From a virus: a stretch of DNA of 29,129 nucleotides. Below the pieces are notes generated by a model. That model searched no databases. It had not been told where the DNA came from and saw nothing but the letters and a program-made list of their open reading frames with translations. Shown in pieces: positions 1 through 9,296 of this stretch (positions within the stretch are counted from its first letter, which is position 1; every line of letters begins with the position of its first letter). Both the position numbers and the translations under genes were made by a program. Where the stretch lies: IMG/VR virus record IMGVR_UViG_3300013099_000064, positions 1 through 29,129 of that record; one strand, 5' to 3'.

Positions 1-3000
1 AAATTTTTGGGATTCTTGACCTAAACTAGGAACACCTACTATTCTACTAAATTTTTCTAAATAATCCTTAGCGTCTTTTGATTTTCTTTTACCAACAACA
101 TTCTTAGTAAAAGTATTCATAAGGCTAGGATTTTCTAAACGTTCAAGAACACTAGAAGAAGACATTCCACCATCTTTCTTAATAGTATTTAACATTTTAA
201 CTATTTCTTTTTGATCTTCAAATAAGTTATTAATACTACTTTCAAGTAGCATATTATAACTGCCTTTCTTTCCTTCAGACCCTTTAAAATCTAATAAGTT
301 ATCATATAAGTTTCTGGCGGTTGATTTAGCTTCTTTGTATTTAGCAAGTAATCTATCTTTTTCTTTACCTGGAGTTAGATGATCAAATTCAGGAACTTCA
401 GGATCTCCATAACGATCTTGATGGATACCTCTCTGTTTAAAAGGAGTTGCCCCAGAAGTTCTCATCTTATATAAAGGCATTAAAGGATCTTCAGCCATTC
501 CTAATACATTGACCCCGCCCGTACCTAACTGATCACTAATAGTACTCTTAATAAAAGTTTTTTCGTCGCTACCTTTAAACATCTTTTTCCTCTTAGCTGT
601 ACCCCATGTAGACACAGATTTCTTAAGTCCTGCATAAGCAGCTTCTACTACCTGATCACTTAACTCCTGTAAGAAACCTTCAAAACCAACAGCTTTAACT
701 ATATAATCTTGAAGCGCTTTTCTGTCTAATCCGTCAGTAGACATGGCTTGCATTTGAAACTGTATAGGAGCAGTCTTATCCCCACGACCTTCAGCTATCT
801 TTAATGCATCAGCATGCAGATCATTTGTAGATACCTTACCCATATTACGTCTAAGTGCTTTTTCATTTGCTTCAGAGAAATCCTTAAGATCACCATAAGA
901 ACCTTCTCTATTATTTATTTTATCTACTAACTCCTTTACGCCAGGTTTACCTCTAGATATAAGTTGAGCCATTTCAGTTGCAATCGGAGTTTCACCTGCA
1001 TGCTTTACATCAAGACCCTTTTGAATACCCACACGCATAAACTCATTCATCATAGTAGTTAATTCTTCGCCCATCCGTCCGCCTGTTGATTTTAAATCTT
1101 TAGGAAATCTTCTAGCAACATTCTCTGTAGGATTAAATTGAGCTCCAGTTCTTATAACGCCGCCACCAAAACCAACATTACTTTCAAATATCTTTAATAA
1201 TCTATTTAAGGACTCTGTATCTCTACCAGTATTAATCTTAAATAGCTGTGCATTAATTGTATTTAAATATTTAGTATTGTATAATTCATTTTTAATACTT
1301 TCTTCCATTACTGCTGAAATTTTTCCGCCCATATCTTCTAAGGCTTTTAGTAAGTCAGCACTGTAATGGTCTACCCCTGTTTTCTTATCAACTCTAGGTG
1401 TAACAGCATCTAGTGCTTTAGCAATTTCTGTCTGTATGTTTTCATCTCTATAAGCTTCAGGAATCAAGTTAGTCAACGCGCTATGAACACCTTGAGGTTT
1501 ACCATCATCTCCTGGAAAATCTGATAGTATATCCAAACGTTGCTTTGGTTTTAAATACTCCATCTCCTCAGTTAAGAATGGTTTCTTTAGAAACTCAAAA
1601 CCTTCTTTTTCTGGGAACTTTTTCTGAAAGGATAATTGCTGTTCTGCTAAAGTAAACTTACCTGTAGCAGGTACAAGAGCATCATATGTGAATTCGTCCC
1701 TAAAAGTTTGTGCAGTGGTACCTTTTGAATAGTTATAATCAGTTAAAGTTTTGTAATGCTGCGCAATCTCTCTACGTGCTGCGGCAGTTTTGGCGGAATG
1801 GATCTCTATTTGATCACCATCAAAATCCAATTTCTGTTGATGAGCCACATATTTAGGTATAACATCAGACAAAGCTTTATCTAAGGCTTCAATAGTTTTA
1901 GTTAGTTTAGATATTTTATCTTGATCAGGTGTTCCTTTGGACTGCTCCTTCTCGCGTTCAATGCTCAATTTATCTACTGTTTTATCTACTTGTCTTTTAG
2001 CTGTATCAAACATATCTATATCAAAGTCTGGCATACCTGGAGCCATTAAAGAATGTGAACTAAATATCTTCCCACCCTTACCTGTTGGTTGCTCGCCGGC
2101 TCTCAATAGTTTAGCTTCATAAGGCTGAACAGACGAGATACCTGTAAAAGGATAACGAACACTTTCAATAAAAGTAGATAGTTCGGAATCAATATATCTC
2201 TGCATGAACTCGGCCATCTTTGGAGTAACATCTTTCATAGCTTCTTCCAAGGACTCCTTGTAATTTATCATCTTTAATAAATTAGAGTTCTCTTGTATAG
2301 GAGTAGATAGTCTTTCTATAGAGTTATCATCATAAACTTTATATTTTTTTAGAAAAGAAGTAGGCAGCTTAGCAGCATACCCTTCTGAAACACCTAACTC
2401 ATGCTGTTTCAATACCGGCATTCCCTTTTCTCTCTTCTGTATTATTGACTTTTTATGGTCTTTATTAAGGTCTTCAATATTCTTTGAAGCAGACATTAAC
2501 CCATCTAAGCTAACACCTAAACCATCAGAATCAGCACTGATAGTAGCAAGGGCTTTACTAAAAGCATCTAGCTCTTGCGTCTTATCAACTACAGCATTAA
2601 CTGCTTTAGCCATAACAGCTGGAATCTTTCTTGTGAACATGAACTCTTGAACAGAACCTGTCTTACCAAGAACAGAACTAGCCAGTGTACTGTAGTATTC
2701 TATTTTAGCTCTTTCTAAACTTTCAACTGCTCTTTTTAAATCTTCATCTGAATCGGCTGGTTTAACGTTTAGTTTACCCAGTAAAGGCTCTAGGGATGAC
2801 ATACCTATATCAGCTTTAGCATCAACCAAATTAGCCGTCTTGTCCCATCTAGCTTTAAACTTACCTTGATCTGGTTCGCCTGCTGGTCCAATTATTTGGT
2901 CTATTGCTTGACTGATCGTATTTTGGTATTGTTGAGCTGAATTTTGTTTTCTATCAGTTTTTCTAGTTTTAAAGAAATTTCTTATATACTCCCCTCTATT

Positions 3001-6000
3001 CTTAAATGTACCGGGAGCTTTACCATAAGTCATCCTATCATCTACTGGAGATTCATCTAGAACAGGCATAAGCTTCTGTAAAATGTTATTTAATTTGGTA
3101 GTTTCTTCTTCTGATAGTTGTTTACTTTTAGGATCTTTACCGACTATGCCTCTGACCTCTGCACGATAGTTAGTCATCCTATCTTTTATTCTGCCTACAG
3201 TCTTCCAAATAGCGGTTGAACCAGTCTCATCCGCCTGCCCTGAAACTTCATCTACACGTTTAGCTGCATTTACTACACCTTGTAACCGTCTTGATATTAA
3301 GTCTAGTCCACGTTCACCGGCTATACTAGGCTCTGGGTAAGTAGTCCTTGCTAGAGCTCCAGGAACATAGAAAGACTCTCGTTTAGTGAGATCTTTTGTA
3401 TCAGGAATCTTTAAGTTCATTGCGCCTGGAAACTTAGCAGTATCTAATAAAGTATTAGTTAATATCCTACTTGATTCTTCTTCAGGCATTTCATGAATAT
3501 TATCCATGGAAGAGCTAGGAACAAACCTTCCTGTAGATTTAGTAAAAGATCTTAAACTTTTTACATCTACTTCTTGAGCTGAAGATAATAAAGCTGTAGA
3601 CATTTCAGATCTCTCATCATTTAATACCTGTAGAGCTTTTAAGTACTCCCAATGTTTCTTAGCTTCTAAAGGAATATCAGCAGCGAGTTGTTTAACGAAC
3701 TTGGATTGTTCTCCAAATATACTAAGATAAGCACCAACAGCTGGAATATTTAATCGTTCACCTTTTATCTGTTTCTTTATATCAGTCTCGGACCATGCTG
3801 GATTAGAGTGAGGATCTTCTACAATCTCTACAAATTTAGAACCTATTAAACTTTTTCGTTTGTTTCCAAACTCATCTACCATATCAGAATAGTAATTAGA
3901 TTCTGCTTCTAAAGCAGCTAATTTTTGAGCAGTTACTTCAGCTTCCTTTCTGGAAGCTAAATCTTTACTCTGATCTTTAGTTCTTTTAGAAACAGGAGTT
4001 TTTTCAATCTTCTTTGCTTCATCTGCGCTTATTAAGTTCTTTCTCTTCTCAAGCATAACCAAGATTTGTTCTCGGATTTTCTTTTCTGATTCATCATAAC
4101 CACTAAAACCTAAAGCCTCACTAATATTACTTAAGCTAGAAAATTTTACATCTTTTTTATCGGCAGTACCTAACATACTTTCATAAGTAGACTTATCAAA
4201 CTTATTTTTTAAAGTAGTAGATCCTTGACCTCCAGCGCCAATAACATTATTCATTATAGTTTCTAATGTTTCAGTCTGAAGTCCACGCTTAGCTGTACTA
4301 TGAGAACTTATTCTAATATCAATTGGTACTTCTTTAAATAATTCTCCTTCCTTGCCATTCTTCTTAGCGATCTTCTTATTATTAATGTATGCAGACTTTA
4401 AACCTTCTATACCTGCCACATCTTTTGCTAATTTTATATCTAATTTACTTATTGACTCTTGGGTTTTAATAAATAGTTTTTGTTGAGCTTTAGTAGCTAC
4501 ATCATCTGGAACTACCCCTAAACTAGCGTCTGTAAACATACTTAACATGAACTTATTACCACTACTAATAAGTTCTTGACGAGAAGCATCTAAATCTTTT
4601 TCAGATAAACCTAATTTCTTTGAGTTGGCCTCAAACAGTTCTTGTACTAATTCACCCATACTTTTTGGAAGTACAGCGGTACCCAAACCGGCAGTAGCTC
4701 TTTCTGATTCGCCAATGACTCTTACTTTCTTACCTTTAAACATATTAGCCATTTGCTCGCTGGTTTTATCATTAGGTTGTGTAGAAGTTATTGACACCCC
4801 CTTTGAGCCAGCTCTAGTCGTAAACTTTCTACCATAATAGTTAAAAAATGTCTCAGCTATCTTTGCAGACTGTACTTGAATACTCTTACCTCTAACGGTA
4901 GTAATAACTTTTTGAACTTCTTTTATCAAGGCGGTATCAGCTCTCCCCTTGTACTCTTGTTTAACTCCAAGTACTTCTTGAAAAACTTTATTAGCTTTCT
5001 GAATTGCATCTTCTGATGCAGCTAGAAGCTGTCCTTGCTTTATATCACTCACAGCACCTTCTTTAGAAGTTCTAATGGTGCCTTTAGGCGTAGTAAGACT
5101 CATTCTACCTAATTTATCAGGAGCAACTATCGTTTTAGTTACAGAAGTTAAGACGTCAGCCAATTTACCTGATATAACTACCTGGTCTTCAAAGGTACCA
5201 GCAGTGTTACGCATTTCAGCCATAACATTGAAACCATACCCCTGTGTGCCAGCTCGTCCACCAGCTATTAGTTTAGTTTCTTTTTCAGAACGTAAACCAG
5301 GAAAGTCTGTACCTACCCCACGGGAAGGTCTATAAGCTAGAGCATTAGTAGTACTAGCTATATTTCTACCTAACTGTTGAAACTGTGCACCAAAAGGAGC
5401 TAGCTCTGATAGTGTATCTGTGTACATCTTAATATTAGTTGCACTAAAAGCTGCTAAATATTTAGAGTCTTCATTCTGTTTTTCTTTTCTAAATTCAGTA
5501 AGAGTAGATGCTTGAGCTTCAGGTATACCTAAACTAGAAATATTGTCTACACCTGTTGGTAATCTTCCACCATACTTACCTTTATCTACATCAGTAAGAA
5601 TTTTAGTATCTTTAATAAAATCACGTAAAGAAAGATTTAAATCCCTAATGAATTGCTTCTGACCTTCAGCAGTATAACTACTTGCACCTTTATCATAAAG
5701 ACTAGAAGATAAGGTCATTAAGTTTACTACTTTCTCTTGATGAGAAGATCTTCTAGGTCTAGATGGGTCCGCTATTGGAATTAAACCTATTAACTTTCTA
5801 AAAGAAGTTTCAAGATTTCGTATACCCTTACTATAATCAGGATTTTGGCCTAGTTGTTTTAAAGGAGAGAATCCACCATCAGCTCCTTCCAGTAATTTTT
5901 TAAACATTTTATAGATATCTTGAAACTCAACAGACTCCATACTCTTTACCATATCATAAGCAGATACTTTAGCCTTGTCCATTGCGCCCATAAACTCTTC

Positions 6001-9000
6001 TATTGTGACTGACCCTGCTATAAATTTATCATACATTTCAGTAGGCAGGGCATCTATTACTTCAGCAGTAGATTCATCTTTTTTAGCTTTGACTCTTTTA
6101 TTAGCTACTAGTATAGCAGCAGTTTTATATTGTTCCACAATTTCAGTACGTATTGATTTAGAATCAATTGTTTGATTACCTTTTTTATCAAAGACATCTT
6201 TTGCTTTTGCAAGATCCGTTATCATATTTTTAGATATATTATCCGCATCTTTAAATCTAGCACCTGAAGGTCTATAACCTATGTCTTTAATTTTACTAGA
6301 ATAATTTTTATCTATATCAAAGGTCTGTGATTTAACTAAGGATTCAAACATCTTTTCAAACCCTGTTTTATACGTAGCAAATTTTGGGATAACTCTCTGG
6401 CTACCTTGTTGCGTTTCAAAAGTAGCTGCACCAGTAGTAGATAATCTAGCGGCGGGAAGTGAAACAGTTCTTGTTAACTTCTGTTCTTTAAGCTGATTTT
6501 CTGCTGTTATTTCACTAACGGTCTTCTTATAGATATTAGCTTGCCGTTCCTTTAGACCTTCTATAGCTTTAACAAGCCCTTTGGATGGCTCTGTACCCGC
6601 ACCTGAGTCATGCTTCTTTTTAATAGTTGCTAATGCTTGTTGAGTACTTTTATCCAATCCTTTCCAATTAGATATGTCATCAAAAGAAAAACGCTTTACC
6701 CATCCAGCTATTGCTTCAGATAGTTCATTTTCATTTTGTTTCACTAACTCCTCAAATACTTTATCTTTAAATTTATCTATTAATACGGTTGGATCAGTAA
6801 GATTTTTAGCTGCGCCAGTCTTTTTTTGAAGTGCTCCTATATCAGCTATCTTAAAAGAGTATTCTTTTCCTGAAGTTTTTTTGTTGAATCCTTCAGTGAG
6901 TTTAAAAAATTCTGAAACATTAGCATTTTCTTTTTTTCTTACTATACGCCAATCTTTAGGTTTGCCTCCTTGTTTAGCAGCCCTTTCTCTAGTATCCTTA
7001 AGTTCTTTATCTAGTTCCTCTACCATAAACTGCTGTAGATCTAATAAAGAATTAGCTAAGCCTTTAACATTCTCTTCAACAATACCTCTGGCTTCTTCAC
7101 CAGCATCAAGTTTCCTTTTGACAGGTATAGTTGTATTTCTAGAAGGTCCTATTTGAGATTCATTATAACTATAAACCTGTTTCTGTGTAGTAGGAAATTT
7201 TTTGGTATCTTTAGAACCAGTATTCTTAACAGATACACCGAAGTCTTTAAACATATCTGTAGGTTTATTCTGTGCTATTCTATTTTGAGATGCTTCAATA
7301 GCTTTACTTACTTCTTCAACTCCTTTTAATTCTTTCTTTAATTGACCAACAGCCTTAAGAATGTTTTCCATCTCATTACCACCACCAGCTGAAGTTATAG
7401 TACTCCTTATTTCCTTAAGAAGTGCTTCAGCTTCAGGAACTTGACTATAAAAAGGACCGCTTGGGCGTTTACTTGCTGGGGATGAACCTGCTTGTACTCT
7501 AGATAAACCTGCCTCATTACTTATAAATCTTAATAATTCTTTAGGATCTTGAACTTTAGAATTTACTTCTCCTTGTAAATTTTTACTATATACGCTTCTG
7601 GCATTATTCCTATCATAGTCTGGTCCACCTCTTTTAGATTCTTTAGTTACTTTAGTTAAAAGATCATTTAATTCTTTTATTAAGCTATTAAAAACAGAAA
7701 CCAATTCCTGTGCTTCTTTTTTATTACTGCCTGAAGAAATAACATTTTTGCCAGCATCTGCTGATCTTTTAGCCCCCCATAACCTAGAAGAACTATGGTA
7801 TTCTATAGTTTCTTTTGCCAGTTCCCTACGCATAGATTCAATATGTTTTGGATCGTATATAGGCCTTACTGGAATATTTAAAGGTTCAACAAGTTTACTT
7901 GAAGTCTTATTAAATCCTTTAAATTCTGATGCGTCAGGAGTAAGTTTGATAGGAATTGCTTTTTTAGGCATTGCATTATCTATAGCAAGCTGTACATCTT
8001 TAGAAGTTATATCAAGGGTCATTGATATAGTTCTTGCTGCATTTATTACTTTATTCATACTAGTAATAAACTTACCGTAATCTTGTCTTTTTATTGCTGG
8101 TTCTTTTACACCTTTTGGAACCTGTGTAGACAGTTTAGCTATATCTTTAAATACGTTTTGAAATACCTTAACGTCTACAATATCTTTAGAAGCTAGACTT
8201 GATAATTCTTTTGAAGCTGCACTTATAGAGGTCCCAACTTTCTCTAATCCATCTATAGTACCCTCGAATCTATCAAGAGCTTCAACTAGTTTCTTAATGC
8301 CTGGACTTTCTTCTATCTTTATATTTTGTTTTAAGACTGTAGATAATTCATTAAACATTCCTTTAGTAAACAAGGTAGGATCACTAGAGACTGCTTTTCT
8401 AGAAGTACGGACACTAGTAACAGTTCTAGTCTGTAATAACTTTACTTCTTTGATTATACCATCAAATTTTTTCTGCAAATCCTCAGGAAGCTTGCCTATC
8501 TCGCCTACTATATTAGCTACTTGAGATATTAAAGATTTAATATCATTATTACCTTTAGTAATATTTTTTAAGAAGGGGCCTAACTCGGTTAGGTCTACTC
8601 CTCCACCACTCTTTGAAAAACTTTTAGCTTGTTGGAAAGCTTTAATACCTGTCTTGCTTAAAGATAGTAGACTACCCATGGTTGTATTTAATTCATCTAT
8701 TATGCTATAGAATTTAGGAGGTATAACACCACTTACTGCTGTTTGTAACGTTCTCTGTAATTCTTTTTGGGAAGCTGGATCAATAGTTACACCTTTAGAT
8801 GCTAGAGCTTTAGTTAAAGCAGCAACAGTTGTAGCTGATTGATTATCTAAACTTTTTGTTATGGCAGATACATCTAATATCTTGCCTGGAGTTGCTCCTG
8901 GAGCTGCAGACGCAGCAGTACCAGTGAAAGTTTGTTTAATTGTCTGATTAACTATAGTTTTAACAATAGAAGTAATCTCTGCCTTACTAAGAGAGAAACC

Positions 9001-9234
9001 ACCACCAGATCCCTTACTTAAATTTTCTATAGCTTTCAACAAAGCATTACTAATAGCACTTTTGCTTTGTTCTTTAATGGCAGCTTTAATATCTTTTAAA
9101 GTGTCATTTACATTTTTTTGTAGATTTTTATCAGATTTTGACAGCTCTACAGTAGGAGTTCCTCCACCTTTAGAACCTTTTGCTGCAGCAGTATTCGAAG
9201 TTGTTTCATTAATGTTTAAGTTATAATCGACCAA
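1..9234 (-). CDS. Giant tape-measure-position protein containing a single-chain two-barrel RNA polymerase (3' end beyond window)
   Basis: The frame is open from a TTG at 9232-9234 to the left edge, at least 3078 codons with no stop. The TTG is chosen because AGGAGG (9243-9248) lies 8 nt upstream and no ATG is near. Residues 1-1300 are Lys/Ser/Thr-rich, Cys-poor and look mostly helical, like a tape measure. Residues about 1320-1662 match the catalytic part of RNAP beta: FED 1348-1350, GRKFTTRAGSKGV 1468-1480 (K1470 and K1478 match E. coli K1065 and K1073), and PIDI at 1637. Residues about 2281-2874 match beta-prime: GVSEGYAAKL, RYP 2360-2362, DFDGD 2470-2474 (three metal-binding Asp), a bridge-helix-like and a trigger-helix-like segment. 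It follows the tube and chaperone-like genes, which is the tape-measure slot. The likely role is a virion RNAP carried in the tail and ejected with the DNA. The RNAP call is firm; the tape fusion and virion packaging are inference. The C-terminus is not seen. Confidence 0.93.
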   Translation of the reverse strand, partial: MVDYNLNINETTSNTAAAKGSKGGGTPTVELSKSDKNLQKNVNDTLKDIKAAIKEQSKSAISNALLKAIENLSKGSGGGFSLSKAEITSIVKTIVNQTIKQTFTGTAASAAPGATPGKILDVSAITKSLDNQSATTVAALTKALASKGVTIDPASQKELQRTLQTAVSGVIPPKFYSIIDELNTTMGSLLSLSKTGIKAFQQAKSFSKSGGGVDLTELGPFLKNITKGNNDIKSLISQVANIVGEIGKLPEDLQKKFDGIIKEVKLLQTRTVTSVRTSRKAVSSDPTLFTKGMFNELSTVLKQNIKIEESPGIKKLVEALDRFEGTIDGLEKVGTSISAASKELSSLASKDIVDVKVFQNVFKDIAKLSTQVPKGVKEPAIKRQDYGKFITSMNKVINAARTISMTLDITSKDVQLAIDNAMPKKAIPIKLTPDASEFKGFNKTSSKLVEPLNIPVRPIYDPKHIESMRRELAKETIEYHSSSRLWGAKRSADAGKNVISSGSNKKEAQELVSVFNSLIKELNDLLTKVTKESKRGGPDYDRNNARSVYSKNLQGEVNSKVQDPKELLRFISNEAGLSRVQAGSSPASKRPSGPFYSQVPEAEALLKEIRSTITSAGGGNEMENILKAVGQLKKELKGVEEVSKAIEASQNRIAQNKPTDMFKDFGVSVKNTGSKDTKKFPTTQKQVYSYNESQIGPSRNTTIPVKRKLDAGEEARGIVEENVKGLANSLLDLQQFMVEELDKELKDTRERAAKQGGKPKDWRIVRKKENANVSEFFKLTEGFNKKTSGKEYSFKIADIGALQKKTGAAKNLTDPTVLIDKFKDKVFEELVKQNENELSEAIAGWVKRFSFDDISNWKGLDKSTQQALATIKKKHDSGAGTEPSKGLVKAIEGLKERQANIYKKTVSEITAENQLKEQKLTRTVSLPAARLSTTGAATFETQQGSQRVIPKFATYKTGFEKMFESLVKSQTFDIDKNYSSKIKDIGYRPSGARFKDADNISKNMITDLAKAKDVFDKKGNQTIDSKSIRTEIVEQYKTAAILVANKRVKAKKDESTAEVIDALPTEMYDKFIAGSVTIEEFMGAMDKAKVSAYDMVKSMESVEFQDIYKMFKKLLEGADGGFSPLKQLGQNPDYSKGIRNLETSFRKLIGLIPIADPSRPRRSSHQEKVVNLMTLSSSLYDKGASSYTAEGQKQFIRDLNLSLRDFIKDTKILTDVDKGKYGGRLPTGVDNISSLGIPEAQASTLTEFRKEKQNEDSKYLAAFSATNIKMYTDTLSELAPFGAQFQQLGRNIASTTNALAYRPSRGVGTDFPGLRSEKETKLIAGGRAGTQGYGFNVMAEMRNTAGTFEDQVVISGKLADVLTSVTKTIVAPDKLGRMSLTTPKGTIRTSKEGAVSDIKQGQLLAASEDAIQKANKVFQEVLGVKQEYKGRADTALIKEVQKVITTVRGKSIQVQSAKIAETFFNYYGRKFTTRAGSKGVSITSTQPNDKTSEQMANMFKGKKVRVIGESERATAGLGTAVLPKSMGELVQELFEANSKKLGLSEKDLDASRQELISSGNKFMLSMFTDASLGVVPDDVATKAQQKLFIKTQESISKLDIKLAKDVAGIEGLKSAYINNKKIAKKNGKEGELFKEVPIDIRISSHSTAKRGLQTETLETIMNNVIGAGGQGSTTLKNKFDKSTYESMLGTADKKDVKFSSLSNISEALGFSGYDESEKKIREQILVMLEKRKNLISADEAKKIEKTPVSKRTKDQSKDLASRKEAEVTAQKLAALEAESNYYSDMVDEFGNKRKSLIGSKFVEIVEDPHSNPAWSETDIKKQIKGERLNIPAVGAYLSIFGEQSKFVKQLAADIPLEAKKHWEYLKALQVLNDERSEMSTALLSSAQEVDVKSLRSFTKSTGRFVPSSSMDNIHEMPEEESSRILTNTLLDTAKFPGAMNLKIPDTKDLTKRESFYVPGALARTTYPEPSIAGERGLDLISRRLQGVVNAAKRVDEVSGQADETGSTAIWKTVGRIKDRMTNYRAEVRGIVGKDPKSKQLSEEETTKLNNILQKLMPVLDESPVDDRMTYGKAPGTFKNRGEYIRNFFKTRKTDRKQNSAQQYQNTISQAIDQIIGPAGEPDQGKFKARWDKTANLVDAKADIGMSSLEPLLGKLNVKPADSDEDLKRAVESLERAKIEYYSTLASSVLGKTGSVQEFMFTRKIPAVMAKAVNAVVDKTQELDAFSKALATISADSDGLGVSLDGLMSASKNIEDLNKDHKKSIIQKREKGMPVLKQHELGVSEGYAAKLPTSFLKKYKVYDDNSIERLSTPIQENSNLLKMINYKESLEEAMKDVTPKMAEFMQRYIDSELSTFIESVRYPFTGISSVQPYEAKLLRAGEQPTGKGGKIFSSHSLMAPGMPDFDIDMFDTAKRQVDKTVDKLSIEREKEQSKGTPDQDKISKLTKTIEALDKALSDVIPKYVAHQQKLDFDGDQIEIHSAKTAAARREIAQHYKTLTDYNYSKGTTAQTFRDEFTYDALVPATGKFTLAEQQLSFQKKFPEKEGFEFLKKPFLTEEMEYLKPKQRLDILSDFPGDDGKPQGVHSALTNLIPEAYRDENIQTEIAKALDAVTPRVDKKTGVDHYSADLLKALEDMGGKISAVMEESIKNELYNTKYLNTINAQLFKINTGRDTESLNRLLKIFESNVGFGGGVIRTGAQFNPTENVARRFPKDLKSTGGRMGEELTTMMNEFMRVGIQKGLDVKHAGETPIATEMAQLISRGKPGVKELVDKINNREGSYGDLKDFSEANEKALRRNMGKVSTNDLHADALKIAEGRGDKTAPIQFQMQAMSTDGLDRKALQDYIVKAVGFEGFLQELSDQVVEAAYAGLKKSVSTWGTAKRKKMFKGSDEKTFIKSTISDQLGTGGVNVLGMAEDPLMPLYKMRTSGATPFKQRGIHQDRYGDPEVPEFDHLTPGKEKDRLLAKYKEAKSTARNLYDNLLDFKGSEGKKGSYNMLLESSINNLFEDQKEIVKMLNTIKKDGGMSSSSVLERLENPSLMNTFTKNVVGKRKSKDAKDYLEKFSRIVGVPSLGQESQKF
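613..957 (-). other. Bridge-helix-like and trigger-helix-like segments of the RNAP
   Basis: SRGKPGVKELVDKINNREG (residues 2760-2778, DNA 901-957) follows the bridge-helix pattern G-x-x-G-x4-[IV]-x2-[LI]-x4-G seen in E. coli SGARGSAAQIRQLAGMRG. It starts about 290 residues after DFDGD, compared with about 310 in E. coli. Near residue 2858 (DNA 613-663), LSDQVVEAAYAG matches LADTALKTANSG of the trigger-loop N-helix at L, D, A and G. Its spacing from the bridge helix is about 95 residues, somewhat shorter than in E. coli. The trigger-helix match is weaker than the bridge-helix match. Both are my alignments by eye. Confidence 0.65.
1750..2394 (-). other. RNAP beta-prime-like double-psi barrel with catalytic DFDGD
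   Basis: This covers residues about 2281-2495 of the giant protein. GVSEGYAAKL (2281-2290) matches beta-prime GLPKKMALEL. RYP (2360-2362), six residues, then VQ-x-Y matches RAP, six residues, IQ-x-F (E. coli R425 region, which contacts the incoming nucleotide). DFDGDQIEIH (2470-2479, DNA 1798-1827) matches DFDGDQMAVH; its three Asp would hold the catalytic magnesium. Two differences from cellular enzymes stand out. The Asn before the motif (E. coli N458) is replaced, since the residues here are K-L-D. The distance from RYP to DFDGD is about 108 residues instead of about 35, because of a hydrophilic, charged insertion. Confidence 0.93.
4249..5277 (-). other. RNAP beta-like catalytic region of the giant protein (double-psi barrel with two lysines)
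   Basis: This covers residues about 1320-1662 of the giant protein. In order it shows A-x-M, six residues, then FEDQVVIS (1348-1355). The E. coli beta segment has the same A-x-M, six residues, FEDSILVS. Next comes GRKFTTRAGSKGV (1468-1480, DNA 4795-4833), identical to E. coli GDKMAGRHGNKGV at 7 of 13 positions, including both catalytic lysines 8 residues apart. Last is PIDIRISSHSTAKRGLQTE (from 1637), which lines up without gaps on beta PVDIVLNPLGVPSRMNIGQ. About 155 residues separate KGV from PIDI, much more than in E. coli, so the barrel carries an insertion. The comparison was by eye against remembered sequences. Confidence 0.9.
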
Positions 9235-9242
9235 GTTAGTAC

Positions 9243-9248
9243 CCTCCT
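9243..9248 (-). promoter_or_regulatory. Ribosome binding site that sets the TTG start of the giant gene
   Basis: A perfect AGGAGG on the minus strand lies 8 nt before TTG 9232-9234. No ATG or GTG in frame lies nearby, so the rare TTG start is well supported. Confidence 0.85.
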
Positions 9249-9296
9249 AAATTTACAATAAAAAATCCCTTAAACCTTTAGTAGTTACTTAATTCC

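Noticed and set aside
4621-4680. LPKSMGELVQELFE (residues about 1522-1535) as the equivalent of beta VPSRMNIGQILETH
   Set aside because: It looks similar, but PIDIRISSHSTAKRGLQTE at residue 1637 aligns without gaps to the full PVDI...SRMNIGQ segment, including its preceding strand. Only one can be right and the second is the better match.
1937-8524. Small open frames on the plus strand across the giant gene
   Set aside because: They lack ribosome sites, overlap a gene with clear protein motifs, and mirror its codon bias; they are shadows.
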